DNA from: Provencibacterium sp.
Lineage (GTDB): Bacteria; Bacillota; Clostridia; Oscillospirales; Ruminococcaceae
Assembly (NCBI GenBank): GCA_022793895.1
Contig: JAAWDS010000008.1
Location: forward strand, 34,417 to 98,416
DNA length: 64,000 bases
Reading direction: 5' to 3'
Shown here: in pieces, positions 1 to 14,780 of the stretch
Numbering within the stretch: position 1 is the first letter of the stretch
Layout of the letters: every line of letters begins with the position of its first letter
Made by a program: the position numbers and the translations under genes
The notes under the pieces: generated by a model
The model's input: the letters and a program-made list of their open reading frames with translations, nothing else
What the model was told of the DNA's origin: nothing
The model's database searches: none

Positions 1-2000
<2,000 letters not shown>

Positions 2001-2170
2001 TTTCGCAACGGACCGCTGTGTTTTTTGCAGGCGCTGGGCGCTGCGAAAGATGCAGTATCCTATCGTTCCTGCCGCAGCTGGGCTGCGGTGGAAAGCTCCG
2101 CTTTCCGAGTGAAGAGCGCACGGGCGCTTTTCATCTCGAAACGGCATTTTAAAGGAAGAGGGGTCGCAAT

Positions 2171-5764
<3,594 letters not shown>

Positions 5765-6090
5765 GGTTTTTTCTTCAACCCTGCGCAAATGCCCCCTTTT
5801 ACGGGGGGAATAACTGTGCATAGTCCTGAAAGGGGCGGCGGAAGGAAAAATCTATTGACAAATCAGGGATATTGGTGATAATATTTATATTCGGTATAGA
5901 AATGCCACATTTTGCCGCTCGGACGGGTTTTGAGGGGAAAGACGGGCTTCTCGTTCTTTTGGAGCTTGTTTTGGCCGGGCGGTAAACATTCTGGTTCCCT
6001 TATGGGCAGACCAGAGATTTTTCCGCTTTATCGTCCCGGCAAAAGCCGGGGCCTAAAGAAATAAATATTTTTTATAAGGAGGTGCAAGAT
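5765..6090 (+). other. rpoC-rpsL intergenic region without a gene
   Basis: This 326-bp gap holds a short GC hairpin just after rpoC (CCCCC/GGGGG around 5792-5807, a poor terminator candidate), the rpsL promoter (listed separately) and a long leader. Many Bacillota carry a small L7Ae-family ribosomal gene here; no such reading frame is present. Confidence 0.7.
5855..5882 (+). promoter_or_regulatory. Promoter of the rpsL-rpsG-fusA operon
   Basis: Perfect -35 box TTGACA (5855-5860), 16-bp spacer and GATAAT (5877-5882, 5 of 6 matches to the -10 consensus). Transcription would start near 5889, giving a ~200-nt leader before rpsL. The strength fits a ribosomal-protein operon. Confidence 0.8.
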
Positions 6091-6516
6091 ATGCCAACCT
6101 TTAACCAACTGGTTCGCAAGGGCAGAGAAGAGATCGAAAAGAAGTCCACCGCTCCGGCGCTGCTGCGCGGCTGGAACTCTCAAAAGCGCGAGGCCATTGA
6201 TCAAAATTCTCCGCAAAAGAGAGGCGTGTGCACGGCTATCCGTACCCAGACCCCGAAGAAGCCGAACTCGGCGCTTCGCAAGGTAGCGAGGGTTAGGCTT
6301 TCCAATGGAATCGAGGCTACCGCCTACATCCCCGGAATCGGCCACAACCTGCAAGAGCACAGCGTTGTGCTTATCCGTGGCGGACGTGTTAAGGACCTGC
6401 CCGGCGTGCGTTATCACATCATCCGCGGCACTCTGGATACCCAGGGCGTAAACGGAAGAAACCAGGCGCGCTCCAAGTATGGCGCGAAGCGTCCGAAGGC
6501 TGGTGCCAAGAAGTAA
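6091..6516 (+). CDS. rpsL: 30S ribosomal protein S12
   Basis: Ribosomal protein S12, 141 residues, part of the decoding centre of the small subunit. ATG at 6091 is used because the very strong ribosome site AAGGAGGTG (6077-6084) precedes it; a GTG at 6082 lies inside that site and is not a plausible start. The protein begins [12 protein letters not shown] and contains the conserved loops [20 protein letters not shown] and [17 protein letters not shown], where streptomycin-resistance residues lie. The usual Lys of the TPKKPNSA loop is present, so the sequence looks wild type. It leads the str operon rpsL-rpsG-fusA, driven by the promoter at 5855. Confidence 0.97.
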   Translation: MPTFNQLVRKGREEIEKKSTAPALLRGWNSQKREAIDQNSPQKRGVCTAIRTQTPKKPNSALRKVARVRLSNGIEATAYIPGIGHNLQEHSVVLIRGGRVKDLPGVRYHIIRGTLDTQGVNGRNQARSKYGAKRPKAGAKK

Positions 6517-6665
6517 TAAAATTCCCATTGGAAATGATTCGCACTCGGTGCGGTTATCTATAGACCGGCTTTCACGCCGGGCTGCGTAACCGGAACGAGG
6601 CGCAAACGGGAGTTTTGTCACTTTCGAGTACCGATGATATCATTTATATGAAGGAGGGAAGCGAA

Positions 6666-7136
6666 GTGCCAAGAAGAGGTAACGTAGCAAAGCGTGACGT
6701 TTTGCCGGATCCGCTTTACAATTCGAAGCTGGTAACACGGCTCATCAACAGCATCATGCTTGACGGTAAGAAGGGAGTTTCCCAGAAGATCGTTTATGGC
6801 GCGTTTGAGATCGTGCAGCAGAAAACAGGCAAGGAGCCGCTTGAAGTCTTCGAGCAGGCGCTGGAGAACATCATGCCGCTTCTGGAGGTTAAGGCCCGCC
6901 GCGTCGGCGGCGCCACCTATCAGGTGCCGATGGAGGTTCGTCCGGAGCGCCGCCAGACCCTGGGTCTGCGGTGGCTGACGGCCTATGCGAGAAACCGCTC
7001 GGAAAAAACGATGCGGGAGCGTCTCGCGGGTGAGATTGTCGACGCCGTGAACAACATGGGCGGCGCGGTGAAGAAGCGCGAAGATACCCACAAGATGGCC
7101 GATGCCAACAAGGCGTTCGCTCATTACAGATACTAA
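6666..7136 (+). CDS. rpsG: 30S ribosomal protein S7
   Basis: Ribosomal protein S7, 156 residues, which binds the 3' domain of 16S rRNA. The start is GTG at 6666, preceded by AAGGAGG (6651-6657); the product then begins [20 protein letters not shown] like other S7 proteins. A longer in-frame reading from 6615 would add residues that S7 does not have. Conserved segments [15 protein letters not shown], the 70s-80s region [17 protein letters not shown] and the C-terminal [24 protein letters not shown] end are present. It lies 149 bp after rpsL and 87 bp before fusA, in the same operon. Confidence 0.97.
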   Translation: MPRRGNVAKRDVLPDPLYNSKLVTRLINSIMLDGKKGVSQKIVYGAFEIVQQKTGKEPLEVFEQALENIMPLLEVKARRVGGATYQVPMEVRPERRQTLGLRWLTAYARNRSEKTMRERLAGEIVDAVNNMGGAVKKREDTHKMADANKAFAHYRY

Positions 7137-7223
7137 GATTTTTTCCAACAGGGATGGTTGGAATTTCCTAAGGACAGCGCGCTGGACGCGCAAGGCTGAT
7201 TTTTTGAAAAGCAGGAGGTCAAT

Positions 7224-9305
7224 ATGCCAAGAGACGTTTCGCTGGAACTTACCCGTAATATAGGCATAATGGCTCACATCGACGCTGGCAAAACCACGAC
7301 TACCGAGCGTATCCTTTTTTATACGGGTATTAACCATAAGATTGGCGAGACCCACGAGGGTACTGCGACGATGGACTGGATGGAGCAGGAGCAGGAGAGA
7401 GGCATCACCATTACCTCCGCCGCGACTACCTGTTACTGGAAGAACCACCGGATCAATATCATCGACACTCCAGGGCACGTTGACTTCACGGTTGAGGTTG
7501 AGCGCAGCCTGCGCGTTCTCGATGGTTCGGTAACGGTTATGTGCGCCAAAGGCGGCGTTGAGCCTCAGTCTGAAACCGTTTGGCGTCAGGCTGATAAGTA
7601 CAAGGTCCCGCGCATGATCTATGTGAACAAGATGGACATTCTCGGCGCCAATTTCTACAACGTGCTGGACATGATTCATGACCGCTTGAAGTGCAACGCC
7701 GTTCCGGTTCAGCTTCCGATCGGCGAAGAGCAGTTCTTTAAGGGGATCATCGATCTTCTTGAGATGAAGGCTTACATGTATCACGACGATCTGGGCAAGG
7801 ACATCCGCGTTGAGGATATCCCGGAGGAGATGCAGGAGAAGGCGGAGGAATACCGCCAGAAGCTGCTCGAAGCCGTTGCCGAGCATGACGACGCCATCAT
7901 GGAGAAATACCTCGAAGGCGAAGAGATTCCGATCGAGGACATGAAGAGGGTTATCCGCAAGGCGACTATCGCCAACGCAATGGTTCCCGTTACCTGCGGC
8001 ACCTCTTACAAGAACAAGGGCGTGCAGAAGCTCCTAGACGCCATTATCGACTACATGCCCGCTCCGACCGACATCGACCACATCACCGGCCTCAACCCCG
8101 ATACCGGCGAGAATGAAGTCCGGCCGACCGACGACAACGAGCCGATGGCGGCGCTGGCCTTCAAGATTGCAACCGATCCCTATGTCGGCAAGCTCTGCTT
8201 CTTCCGCGTTTATTCCGGTATGATGAACACCGGCAGCACCATCTTCAATGCGTCGAAGGGCAACCAGGAGCGCGTGGGCCGTATTTTGCAGATGCACGCC
8301 AACCACCGCAAGGACATTGAAACCTGCTATGCAGGCGATATTGCGGCGGCGGTCGGTATTAAGCAGGTGACGACGGGCGACACGCTCTGCGATCCGAAGC
8401 ACCCGATCATCCTCGAATCGATGGAGTTCCCGGAGCCGGTTATCCGCGTAGCGATTGAGCCGAAGACCAAGGCCGGTCAGGAAAAGATGGGCATTGGCCT
8501 TGCCAAGCTCGCAGAAGAGGATCCGACCTTCCGTGCCTACACCGATGAGGAGACCGGCCAAACGATTATCGCCGGTATGGGCGAGTTACACCTGGAGATC
8601 ATCGTGGACCGGCTGCTGCGCGAATTCCGCGTGGAGGCCAACGTAGGCAAACCGCAGGTTGCCTATAAGGAGACGGTGCGCAAGAACTCCGATGTAGATA
8701 TGAAATATGCCCGTCAGTCCGGCGGCCGCGGCCAGTATGGCCATTGTAAAATCCGTCTGTTCCCGAACGAGAGCGGCAAGGGCTATCTCTTCGAGAACAA
8801 GATTGTTGGCGGCGCTATTCCGAAGGAATATATTCCGGCGGTGGATTCGGGTATTCAGGGAGCCATGCAGTCTGGCGTGCTCGCCGGCTATCCGGTTGTG
8901 GATGTGCGCATAGAGCTGTATGACGGTTCTTACCACGAAGTGGACTCCTCGGAAATGGCCTTTAAGATCGCCGGTTCAATGGCCTTTAAAGAGGCGATGC
9001 GCAAGGCGGATCCAGTCATTCTCGAACCGATCATGAAGGTCTCGGTCATCGTGCCGGAGGACTACATGGGCGACGTCATGGGCGATCTCAACGGCCGCCG
9101 CGGGCAGATTCAGGGCATGGAGGCGCGCAACGGCACCCAGCAGATCAGTGCCTTTGTTCCGCTTTCTCAGATGTTCGGCTACGCGACCGACCTGCGCTCG
9201 CGCACTCAGGGCCGCGGTCAGTACACGATGGAGCCCTCGCACTACACTGAGGTGCCGAAGTCGATCGCCGAGCAGATTATGAACGAGCGCAGCAAGAAGG
9301 ACTAA
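7224..9305 (+). CDS. fusA: Translation elongation factor G
   Basis: EF-G, the GTPase that drives translocation of tRNA and mRNA on the ribosome; 693 residues, a full-length protein. ATG at 7224 follows GCAGGAGGTC. The G1 loop [13 protein letters not shown] is at residues 15-27, the G3 motif DTPGHVDF near residue 82 and the G4 motif NKMD near residue 136. Domains II to V follow, including the domain IV loop with [12 protein letters not shown]. No duplicate or split copy is present. It is the third gene of the rpsL operon, and tuf follows after 158 bp with its own promoter. Confidence 0.98.
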   Translation: MPRDVSLELTRNIGIMAHIDAGKTTTTERILFYTGINHKIGETHEGTATMDWMEQEQERGITITSAATTCYWKNHRINIIDTPGHVDFTVEVERSLRVLDGSVTVMCAKGGVEPQSETVWRQADKYKVPRMIYVNKMDILGANFYNVLDMIHDRLKCNAVPVQLPIGEEQFFKGIIDLLEMKAYMYHDDLGKDIRVEDIPEEMQEKAEEYRQKLLEAVAEHDDAIMEKYLEGEEIPIEDMKRVIRKATIANAMVPVTCGTSYKNKGVQKLLDAIIDYMPAPTDIDHITGLNPDTGENEVRPTDDNEPMAALAFKIATDPYVGKLCFFRVYSGMMNTGSTIFNASKGNQERVGRILQMHANHRKDIETCYAGDIAAAVGIKQVTTGDTLCDPKHPIILESMEFPEPVIRVAIEPKTKAGQEKMGIGLAKLAEEDPTFRAYTDEETGQTIIAGMGELHLEIIVDRLLREFRVEANVGKPQVAYKETVRKNSDVDMKYARQSGGRGQYGHCKIRLFPNESGKGYLFENKIVGGAIPKEYIPAVDSGIQGAMQSGVLAGYPVVDVRIELYDGSYHEVDSSEMAFKIAGSMAFKEAMRKADPVILEPIMKVSVIVPEDYMGDVMGDLNGRRGQIQGMEARNGTQQISAFVPLSQMFGYATDLRSRTQGRGQYTMEPSHYTEVPKSIAEQIMNERSKKD

Positions 9306-9369
9306 TTTTGTTTCGGCCCCCGCTCCCTTCGAAAAGGGCGGGGAAACCGATAAAAACGCGCATAAACAC

Positions 9370-9398
9370 TTGCATTTTCCACGGTTTATTGCTACAAT
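9370..9398 (+). promoter_or_regulatory. Promoter of tuf with overlapping inverted repeat
   Basis: TTGCAT (9370-9375), 17-bp spacer and TACAAT (9393-9398) form a strong vegetative promoter in the fusA-tuf gap. A perfect 8-bp inverted repeat, GCTACAAT-acca-ATTGTAGC (9391-9410), covers the -10 box and the expected start site. The start near 9405 gives a leader of about 58 nt. Confidence 0.75.
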
Positions 9399-9463
9399 AC
9401 CAATTGTAGCATACCGCTGGGAACTGTACTCAAATACCATCCATAAAAGGGAGGAAAATTGCA

Positions 9464-10666
9464 ATGGGAAAGGCTAAATTCGAAAGAAACAAGCCCCATG
9501 TAAACATCGGCACCATTGGTCACGTTGACCATGGCAAGACCACTCTGACCGCCGCCATCACCAAGGTTCTTGGTATGAAGGGCGACGCAGAGTATATGGC
9601 GTACGACATGATCGACAAGGCTCCTGAGGAGCGCGAGCGCGGCATTACCATCAACACCGCTCACGTCGAGTATCAGACCGATGCGCGCCACTATGCGCAC
9701 GTTGACTGCCCCGGTCACGCCGACTATGTTAAAAACATGATTACCGGCGCTGCGCAGATGGACGGTGCTATCCTCGTTGTTTCCGCTGCGGACGGCCCGA
9801 TGCCCCAGACCCGCGAGCACATCCTGCTTGCCCGTCAGGTTGGCGTTCCCTATATCGTTGTTTTCATGAACAAGGTTGACCAGGTAGACGATCCGGAGCT
9901 GCTTGAGCTGGTTGAGATGGAAATTCGCGAGCTGCTTTCCAGCTACGAGTTCCCCGGCGATGACATTCCGATCATCAAGGGTTCTGCTCTCCAGGCTCTG
10001 GAGTGCGCTTCGAAGGATACGAGCGATCCTACCTATGCGCCTATTCTTGAGCTGATGAAGGCAGTTGACGAGTTCATCCCCACCCCTGAGAGAAAGGCTG
10101 ACCTGCCCTTCTTGATGCCGGTTGAGGACGTTTTCACCATCACCGGGCGCGGCACCGTTGCCACCGGCAGAGTGGAGCGCGGCATGCTGAAGACCTCGGA
10201 CGAAGTCGAGATCGTCGGCTTGCAGGATGAGAAGATGAAGACGGTTGTTACCGGTATTGAGATGTTCCGCAAGATCCTCGATTACGCTGAGGCTGGCGAC
10301 AACATCGGCGCTCTGCTCCGTGGTGTTCAGAGAACCGACATTCAGCGCGGTCAGGTTCTGTGCAAGCCCGGCTCCATTCATCCGCACACCAAGTTCCATG
10401 GCCAGGTTTACATTCTGAAGAAGGATGAAGGCGGCCGTCACACCCCGTTTTTCAACAACTACCGTCCGCAATTCTATTTCCGCACCACCGACGTTACCGG
10501 TATCGTAAAGCTGCCGGAGGGTGTTGAAATGTGCATGCCTGGCGATAACGTTGAGATGGATGTTGAGCTGATCACCCCCATCGCCATTGAGCAGGGCCTC
10601 CGCTTCGCTATCCGCGAGGGCGGCCGTACGGTTGGCTCCGGCGTTGTTACGGGTATCAACGAGTAA
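9464..10666 (+). CDS. tuf: Translation elongation factor Tu
   Basis: EF-Tu, the GTPase that brings aminoacyl-tRNA to the ribosome; 400 residues. ATG at 9464 follows GGGAGGAAAATTGCA. The G1 motif [10 protein letters not shown] is at residues 19-28, the G3 motif DCPGHADY near residue 83, and NKVD near residue 138. Domain II includes [13 protein letters not shown] and domain III ends with [16 protein letters not shown] dedicated promoter precedes it, and an intrinsic terminator follows at 10701, so it can be made both from read-through of the str operon and independently. Confidence 0.98.
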   Translation: MGKAKFERNKPHVNIGTIGHVDHGKTTLTAAITKVLGMKGDAEYMAYDMIDKAPEERERGITINTAHVEYQTDARHYAHVDCPGHADYVKNMITGAAQMDGAILVVSAADGPMPQTREHILLARQVGVPYIVVFMNKVDQVDDPELLELVEMEIRELLSSYEFPGDDIPIIKGSALQALECASKDTSDPTYAPILELMKAVDEFIPTPERKADLPFLMPVEDVFTITGRGTVATGRVERGMLKTSDEVEIVGLQDEKMKTVVTGIEMFRKILDYAEAGDNIGALLRGVQRTDIQRGQVLCKPGSIHPHTKFHGQVYILKKDEGGRHTPFFNNYRPQFYFRTTDVTGIVKLPEGVEMCMPGDNVEMDVELITPIAIEQGLRFAIREGGRTVGSGVVTGINE

Positions 10667-10700
10667 TCCTTTTCTAAAAGTTCTTTAGGGTCTTTTGAAG

Positions 10701-10733
10701 GCCGCGCATTCAGAAATGAATGCGCGGCTTTTT
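10701..10733 (+). terminator. Intrinsic terminator after tuf
   Basis: Perfect 11-bp stem GCCGCGCATTC / GAATGCGCGGC with a 6-nt loop, followed at once by TTTTT (10729-10733). It is a classic Rho-independent terminator 34 bp after the tuf stop codon. Confidence 0.9.
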
Positions 10734-10820
10734 AGTTTCGATTTAAGTCTGGTAATACAAGAGATTATCTCAACCTTTTATAAACTAATAGTAATATTTA
10801 TTCTATTATAAACTATTAAT

Positions 10821-10866
10821 GAAGAAGGCTCTGCCACAAAAGTATTTTTGCGGCAGAGCCTTCTTC
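10821..10866. terminator. Long inverted repeat between convergent tuf and 11003 gene
   Basis: Two 21-bp arms (starting GAAGAAGGCTCTGCC) are complementary with one mismatch (A/C) around a short loop. There is no clear U-tract on either strand. It lies between convergent units and could act as a bidirectional terminator or an RNA-stabilising stem. The rest of the 10667-11002 gap is AT-rich and shows no gene. Confidence 0.6.
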
Positions 10867-10875
10867 AATGTAAGG

Positions 10876-10913
10876 ATAAAGAGCATCTTTCCTATAAGAA
10901 AGACGCTCTTTAT
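10876..10913. terminator. Second inverted repeat between convergent genes
   Basis: Arms of 16 bp (ATAAAGAGCATCTTTC and its complement, one mismatch) flank a 6-nt loop. On the plus strand the stem is followed by AATCTTTTTATC, a moderate U-rich stretch. It lies only 9 bp after the previous stem and about 90 bp beyond the stop of the minus-strand operon. Confidence 0.55.
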
Positions 10914-11002
10914 AATCTTTTTATCATTCAGTATTTTTCCAAACAAGTAGCGAACTAACGGCGCTAAATACTTCTGTTTTCTCGCAAGGATTAGAGAAAG
11001 GC

Positions 11003-12244
11003 TTAATACACAACGACGTAACTATCCAATCCTACTTCTGTAAGCGCTCGGATCTGTTCATCCAGATCCTCTTGTGTATACGGTTTAGTAAATTCAGCTC
11101 TAAAATTCCAATCAGTATATCCTTGCAGCCAAGGAATAATCGTTGAGGGTTTGGGAAGGATGGAGACGGCTTTTCCGGCTACCGCCCGGACTGTTTCAAA
11201 AGGAGTGGTAACAGGCGCTTGGAGCCGGAAATTTTCGACTTCAAAAACTTCGCCAAAGAGCGCAGGCATCATCTTTACAGAGAGGGGGCTGGTGAAAATT
11301 TGAGAAGGGTTCACACCGTCATAGGGAAGGGCAACATCTTGGCCAAGCAGCTGAGGTCCGGATACACAGGGAATCAACGTCGTCCCCTGGTTCTTCAAAT
11401 CCTCTTTTAATCCTTCGGTGAAGGTGCGGAGAAGAGCCGCCTTGTCCGGCTCTGCGGCCTGACTGCCGAAGGTTGCCTGGTCGCGCCCATAGCCTTCCGG
11501 GAACTGGATAGCTTCTATAAAGAGCAGCGGAAGGCCCATTCCGGCGGCTTCCAGCGCTAGGCTGCGGATATATTCCTGGGCGGCGGAAGAATAAGGGTTC
11601 AGCCAGGGCCTTCCCCCTGCTTCCTCCGTGTTGTCCAGCCAGGTCCATCCGGTATCTCCATATTGAACGGCCATCGCTTTGTCGGCGTAAGGGGCAAGAG
11701 CGTCGCGGAAGGCGTGGATACGCCCCGCCGTTTGATAGCCGGCGGCTTGCAGGGAGGCAATGGTAGCCGCCAGATCGATAGCTCCTTCCTGCTGGATTCC
11801 GGCGGTAGAGGCCAACTCCACCTGACTTTGATAGAGCACCCGTCCCTCTGCGTTTTTGAGATCGATCAGCGCCGTGTTCACATCCGGCAGCGTGAGGCTT
11901 TCCAGATAAGAAACGGCTTGTCCGCTCAATAAAACCTCTTCCGGGATATAGACGGCATGCAGGCCGTTTATCGTTCTATGCGGTTCTGCTTCTGCATTCT
12001 CCGGTTCACTCTCGGAAGGATCGGAGGAGGGTGGGAGAGGCTCCGGCTCCGATTCGCTGACGGAGGAGGCTTCCATGCGCTGCAAGAGCTGCCCGGACCA
12101 AAAGTCTCGGACAGGCTCATAAATGCTGAATCCGACAAATGCGAGCACGGCTAACAGGAGCAGCAGTAGGGCAGTCTTGAAGGGAGAGAAACGCCTGCGC
12201 CTGTAAATATGCCGGTATCGCTTTATTTTGTAAGACTTCGCCAT
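11003..12244 (-). CDS. Membrane-anchored glycoside-hydrolase-like protein (DUF4015 type)
   Basis: 413 residues. A basic N-terminus is followed by one hydrophobic segment at about residues 25-42 (TALLLLLLAVLAFVGF), then a Ser/Pro/Glu-rich linker to about residue 90 and a globular extracellular domain, so it is probably a signal-anchored surface protein. The domain resembles the putative glycoside hydrolase family DUF4015: it opens with HAVYIPEEVLLSG, has a Phe-Pro after a beta strand (LLFIEAIQFPEGYG) and a WTWLD...WLNPYSSAAQEYI segment like the family's W-x-D-P-Y pattern. The fold is inferred to be a TIM barrel; substrate and activity are unknown. It is the last gene of the minus-strand RNF-like cluster, 33 bp after rnfA, where rnfB would normally stand. 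Confidence 0.7.
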   Translation of the reverse strand: MAKSYKIKRYRHIYRRRRFSPFKTALLLLLLAVLAFVGFSIYEPVRDFWSGQLLQRMEASSVSESEPEPLPPSSDPSESEPENAEAEPHRTINGLHAVYIPEEVLLSGQAVSYLESLTLPDVNTALIDLKNAEGRVLYQSQVELASTAGIQQEGAIDLAATIASLQAAGYQTAGRIHAFRDALAPYADKAMAVQYGDTGWTWLDNTEEAGGRPWLNPYSSAAQEYIRSLALEAAGMGLPLLFIEAIQFPEGYGRDQATFGSQAAEPDKAALLRTFTEGLKEDLKNQGTTLIPCVSGPQLLGQDVALPYDGVNPSQIFTSPLSVKMMPALFGEVFEVENFRLQAPVTTPFETVRAVAGKAVSILPKPSTIIPWLQGYTDWNFRAEFTKPYTQEDLDEQIRALTEVGLDSYVVVY

Positions 12245-12277
12245 GGTTCGCCTCCTTCCGTATCGTTTGCGGCGTAG

Positions 12278-12868
12278 TTAGGTGGGGAGCTGATGGCCGA
12301 TCATACCATAGATGGCAAGCGATACGAGACCCACATATAGCAGCAGGATGGGCAGGCCCTTAAAAGAGCGCGGCAGGGTAATGAGCTCCAGCCTGCGCCG
12401 GCCGGAATAGACAAGCAGCAAGGCCAGCATATAACCGACTCCAATTCCGAATCCGTAGCCGAAGGTGGAGGCCAGGGAGTGCTGCATATTTACAGCGAGC
12501 ACCATTGAGCCCAGGACTGCACAGTTAAAGGCGGAAATGGGCAGCATCCTCCGAACCATCCGCATCCGCAGAGGAAGAAGGCGATCGCAGCCCAGATAGA
12601 AGGCCAGATAAAGGAGAGAAATTCCAACCAAAAAGAAGAAAGAACGCAGCGCCGGGGAAACGGTATGATCGTACAACAGATAGTTGACGCCATAACCCAC
12701 AAAGGAGCACAGGGTAGTGAAGAGGGTAAGTAATCCGCCATGGATCAGGATCTGCTTGATCGATCCGAAGAAGGCCACCTGACCGACCCCTAATGTCCGT
12801 GCGAACAGAGCGTTTTCCATAAGGATGGCAGTCAGCGCATAGATAAAGAACAATCCGATCGATTCCAT
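12278..12868 (-). CDS. rnfA: RnfA-like membrane subunit (one cluster-ligand Cys missing)
   Basis: 196 residues with six predicted membrane helices, matching the RnfA/NqrE family in length and in motifs such as GFGIGVGYMLALLL and NCAVLG. ATG at 12868 is chosen because MESIGLFFIYALTAILMENA aligns with family starts and AGAAAGGGGGA precedes it. In characterised RnfA/NqrE proteins two cysteines, one in an LGxCP motif and one in NCAVLG, help hold a [2Fe-2S] cluster within the membrane. Here the second is kept (Cys116) but the first motif reads LGVGQ with Gly. It lies 4 bp after rnfE. Family membership is clear; electron-transfer function is uncertain. Confidence 0.8.
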   Translation of the reverse strand: MESIGLFFIYALTAILMENALFARTLGVGQVAFFGSIKQILIHGGLLTLFTTLCSFVGYGVNYLLYDHTVSPALRSFFFLVGISLLYLAFYLGCDRLLPLRMRMVRRMLPISAFNCAVLGSMVLAVNMQHSLASTFGYGFGIGVGYMLALLLVYSGRRRLELITLPRSFKGLPILLLYVGLVSLAIYGMIGHQLPT

Positions 12869-12872
12869 TGCG

Positions 12873-13649
12873 TCAGCGTCCCCCTTTCTCCGGTTTATCC
12901 GGGTGAAGGTGTTTCCGTGCGGCGTCAGGGGCGAGAGGAGCGGGAAGATCCGCCAACAGATCCTCCTCTGGAACTTCCTCATTGGCGAGGGAGGCTTCCA
13001 GAGCATAACGGTTCAGATCGCTGACATAGAGGGAAACGCGCAGCAGACGGCCGAAATATTTGGCCGCGGCGGCCAGAAAGGCGGCCAGGATGCAGCCCCC
13101 AAACGGGATCAATAGTCCGCCGAGCCGGTAGCTGAAAGAGGGGAGGGGAATCCCCCACAGCGATCCGTTTCCAAAAATCTCCCGGATAGCGCCGCAAGAA
13201 AATAGGATCACCGCCAGTCCGCTCAACTGGAGCAGCGCATGCAGCAGCGCACGCAGCGGATTGGAAAGCTCGGCTTCCTTTTCACAGTGGTAAAACATCA
13301 GAGTATTTACCGCGATAATGGGAAAATAGAGCCCCAAAGAGTTGAGAACGGTGGGAAACAGCCCGGTAAGAAAGCTCTCCAGGGGGATGAGCAGAGCGGC
13401 TGCGCAGAGCGAAAACAATAGCGGCCGCAGCCAACTTGGCAAGAAGCGCCCTACGAGCGAGCTGAGCAGCATCAAAGGCAGCGTGACGGCGACAAGGCCG
13501 GTTAGGATACAAAAGGAAGCCTGCAATGAGAAGGTCGCTGCAATTGCAAAGGGCAGTGCAAGTCCGAGCGAAAGGACCGGGTTGCCGGTCAACAGGCCGG
13601 AAAAACGGTGCATGCGCCGGCTGTGCCTGCGGGTTTTATGGAGATACAT
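12873..13649 (-). CDS. rnfE: RnfE-like membrane subunit (both cluster-ligand Cys missing)
   Basis: 258 residues with about six membrane helices and a 50-residue cytoplasmic tail rich in acidic residues and proline that ends DKPEKGGR. Family features are the NPVLSLGLALPF start region, SLGLYFPIIAVN and GAIREIFGNGSLWG. ATG at 13649 is preferred because AGGAAG lies 11 nt upstream; a GTG at 13661 overlaps that site. Usual RnfE/NqrD proteins have Cys in GLCP and VNC motifs to bind a [2Fe-2S] cluster; here these positions appear to be Ala/Leu and Thr. The 159-bp gap to rnfD does not hold rnfG, which normally sits between D and E. Confidence 0.78.
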   Translation of the reverse strand: MYLHKTRRHSRRMHRFSGLLTGNPVLSLGLALPFAIAATFSLQASFCILTGLVAVTLPLMLLSSLVGRFLPSWLRPLLFSLCAAALLIPLESFLTGLFPTVLNSLGLYFPIIAVNTLMFYHCEKEAELSNPLRALLHALLQLSGLAVILFSCGAIREIFGNGSLWGIPLPSFSYRLGGLLIPFGGCILAAFLAAAAKYFGRLLRVSLYVSDLNRYALEASLANEEVPEEDLLADLPAPLAPDAARKHLHPDKPEKGGR

Positions 13650-13808
13650 GCGGGTGGCCACTTCCTTTCTTGAAAGCGATATCCAGGAGCCGTCTGCGCC
13701 CCGGCCGCCTTCTTTGCAGAGGGGAGGCAGGACCGTCAGACACCCGGTTGTAAACGGCAGGGAGCGTCTCCTTACCGGAAAATCCAGAAAACATCGGGGA
13801 AGAGGCTG

Positions 13809-14780
13809 TCACAGCGCAGCCCGCCTTCTTACTCGGCGGCGGATCCCCTCTTCTAAATAGTCAAACATCGGGGCGATGGCGTTGCAGAGCAGCAGCGAAA
13901 AGGCAAACGATTCTTCAAAGCCGCCGAATTGCCGGAAGAGCATCGTCACCACCCCGGCAAAGACGGCATAGACGGTAGTGGCAATCCCGCGTTTCGGGCT
14001 TGTTACCGGATCGGTCAGCATAAAGACCGCGCCCAGGATCAGGTAGCCGGAAAACAGCTCATACATGACCGAGAGCGTTCCGCTGATCGGTACGCGCGGG
14101 AAACAAAAGGCATACAGCGCGCAGGTCAGCAGAAAACAGACAGGGGCTTGCCCATGGACTGCGCGCCGAACCACCAGGTAAAGAAGGCAGGCACAGACGA
14201 CCAGGGCGTTGGTCGCCCCCATCGGACCGGCCACATTGCCCAAAAGCATCTCCATAAAATCGCCGCCGGTGGGCACGCCGCCCGCCTTGAGCGTATAGGC
14301 GGCCGAATAGACTAAGCGGCCTTCAAACTTACCGAATACTGGAACCGGCTCTAATGGGGTCGGATAGCCGAAAACCTCGCGGGAGAAGCAGATCGAGACA
14401 AAGGCAATGCCGCCCGCAGCAGGGTTGAAAAGGTTTTGTCCCACCCCGCCGAAGGGATATTTGACGATTAAAAGCGCAAAGGCCACCGCAGTGGCCACCG
14501 TTGCGTAACTCACCGAGGCGGGGAGCAGAAGAGGAATGAGCAGGGCCGTTACCGCCGAGGAGTGATCGCGCAGGCTGAACCGCTCTCCCAGCAGCAGCTT
14601 GCAAACGATATCGCAGACCAAGGCGGTGAGCAGAGCAAAAAGCCCCAGAACGACAGCCCGCACCCCATAATAATAGCTGGCCATGAGGTAGATGGCAGCC
14701 AGGACGATCAAGACGTCGTCCATAATCGTTTTGTTGGAATCCCGTCCCCGGATATGGGGAGGGTTATACGCTCTGAGCAT
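13809..14780 (-). CDS. rnfD: RnfD-like flavin-binding membrane subunit
   Basis: 323 residues, about nine membrane helices, RnfD/NqrB family. ATG at 14780 (MLRAYNPPHIRG) is used; this gives the family's S/A-PH start and overlaps the end of rnfC by 17 bp. Characteristic segments are KYPFGGVGQNLFNPAAGG near residues 107-124 and DPVTSPKRGIATTVYAVFAG near the C-terminus. The motif MGATNAL keeps the threonine (Thr190) to which FMN is covalently attached in RnfD. No ApbE flavin transferase gene is in the window. It lies in the order C-D-(no G)-E-A. Confidence 0.85.
   Translation of the reverse strand: MLRAYNPPHIRGRDSNKTIMDDVLIVLAAIYLMASYYYGVRAVVLGLFALLTALVCDIVCKLLLGERFSLRDHSSAVTALLIPLLLPASVSYATVATAVAFALLIVKYPFGGVGQNLFNPAAGGIAFVSICFSREVFGYPTPLEPVPVFGKFEGRLVYSAAYTLKAGGVPTGGDFMEMLLGNVAGPMGATNALVVCACLLYLVVRRAVHGQAPVCFLLTCALYAFCFPRVPISGTLSVMYELFSGYLILGAVFMLTDPVTSPKRGIATTVYAVFAGVVTMLFRQFGGFEESFAFSLLLCNAIAPMFDYLEEGIRRRVRRRAAL

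Noticed and set aside
6618..7886. 422-residue minus-strand ORF opposite rpsG and fusA
   Set aside because: Crosses two certain genes on the opposite strand and has no recognisable domain.
13636..13794. 52-codon frame in the rnfD-rnfE gap, tested as an rnfG remnant
   Set aside because: It has no FMN-binding motif, no membrane helix and no ribosome site, and overlaps the rnfE start.
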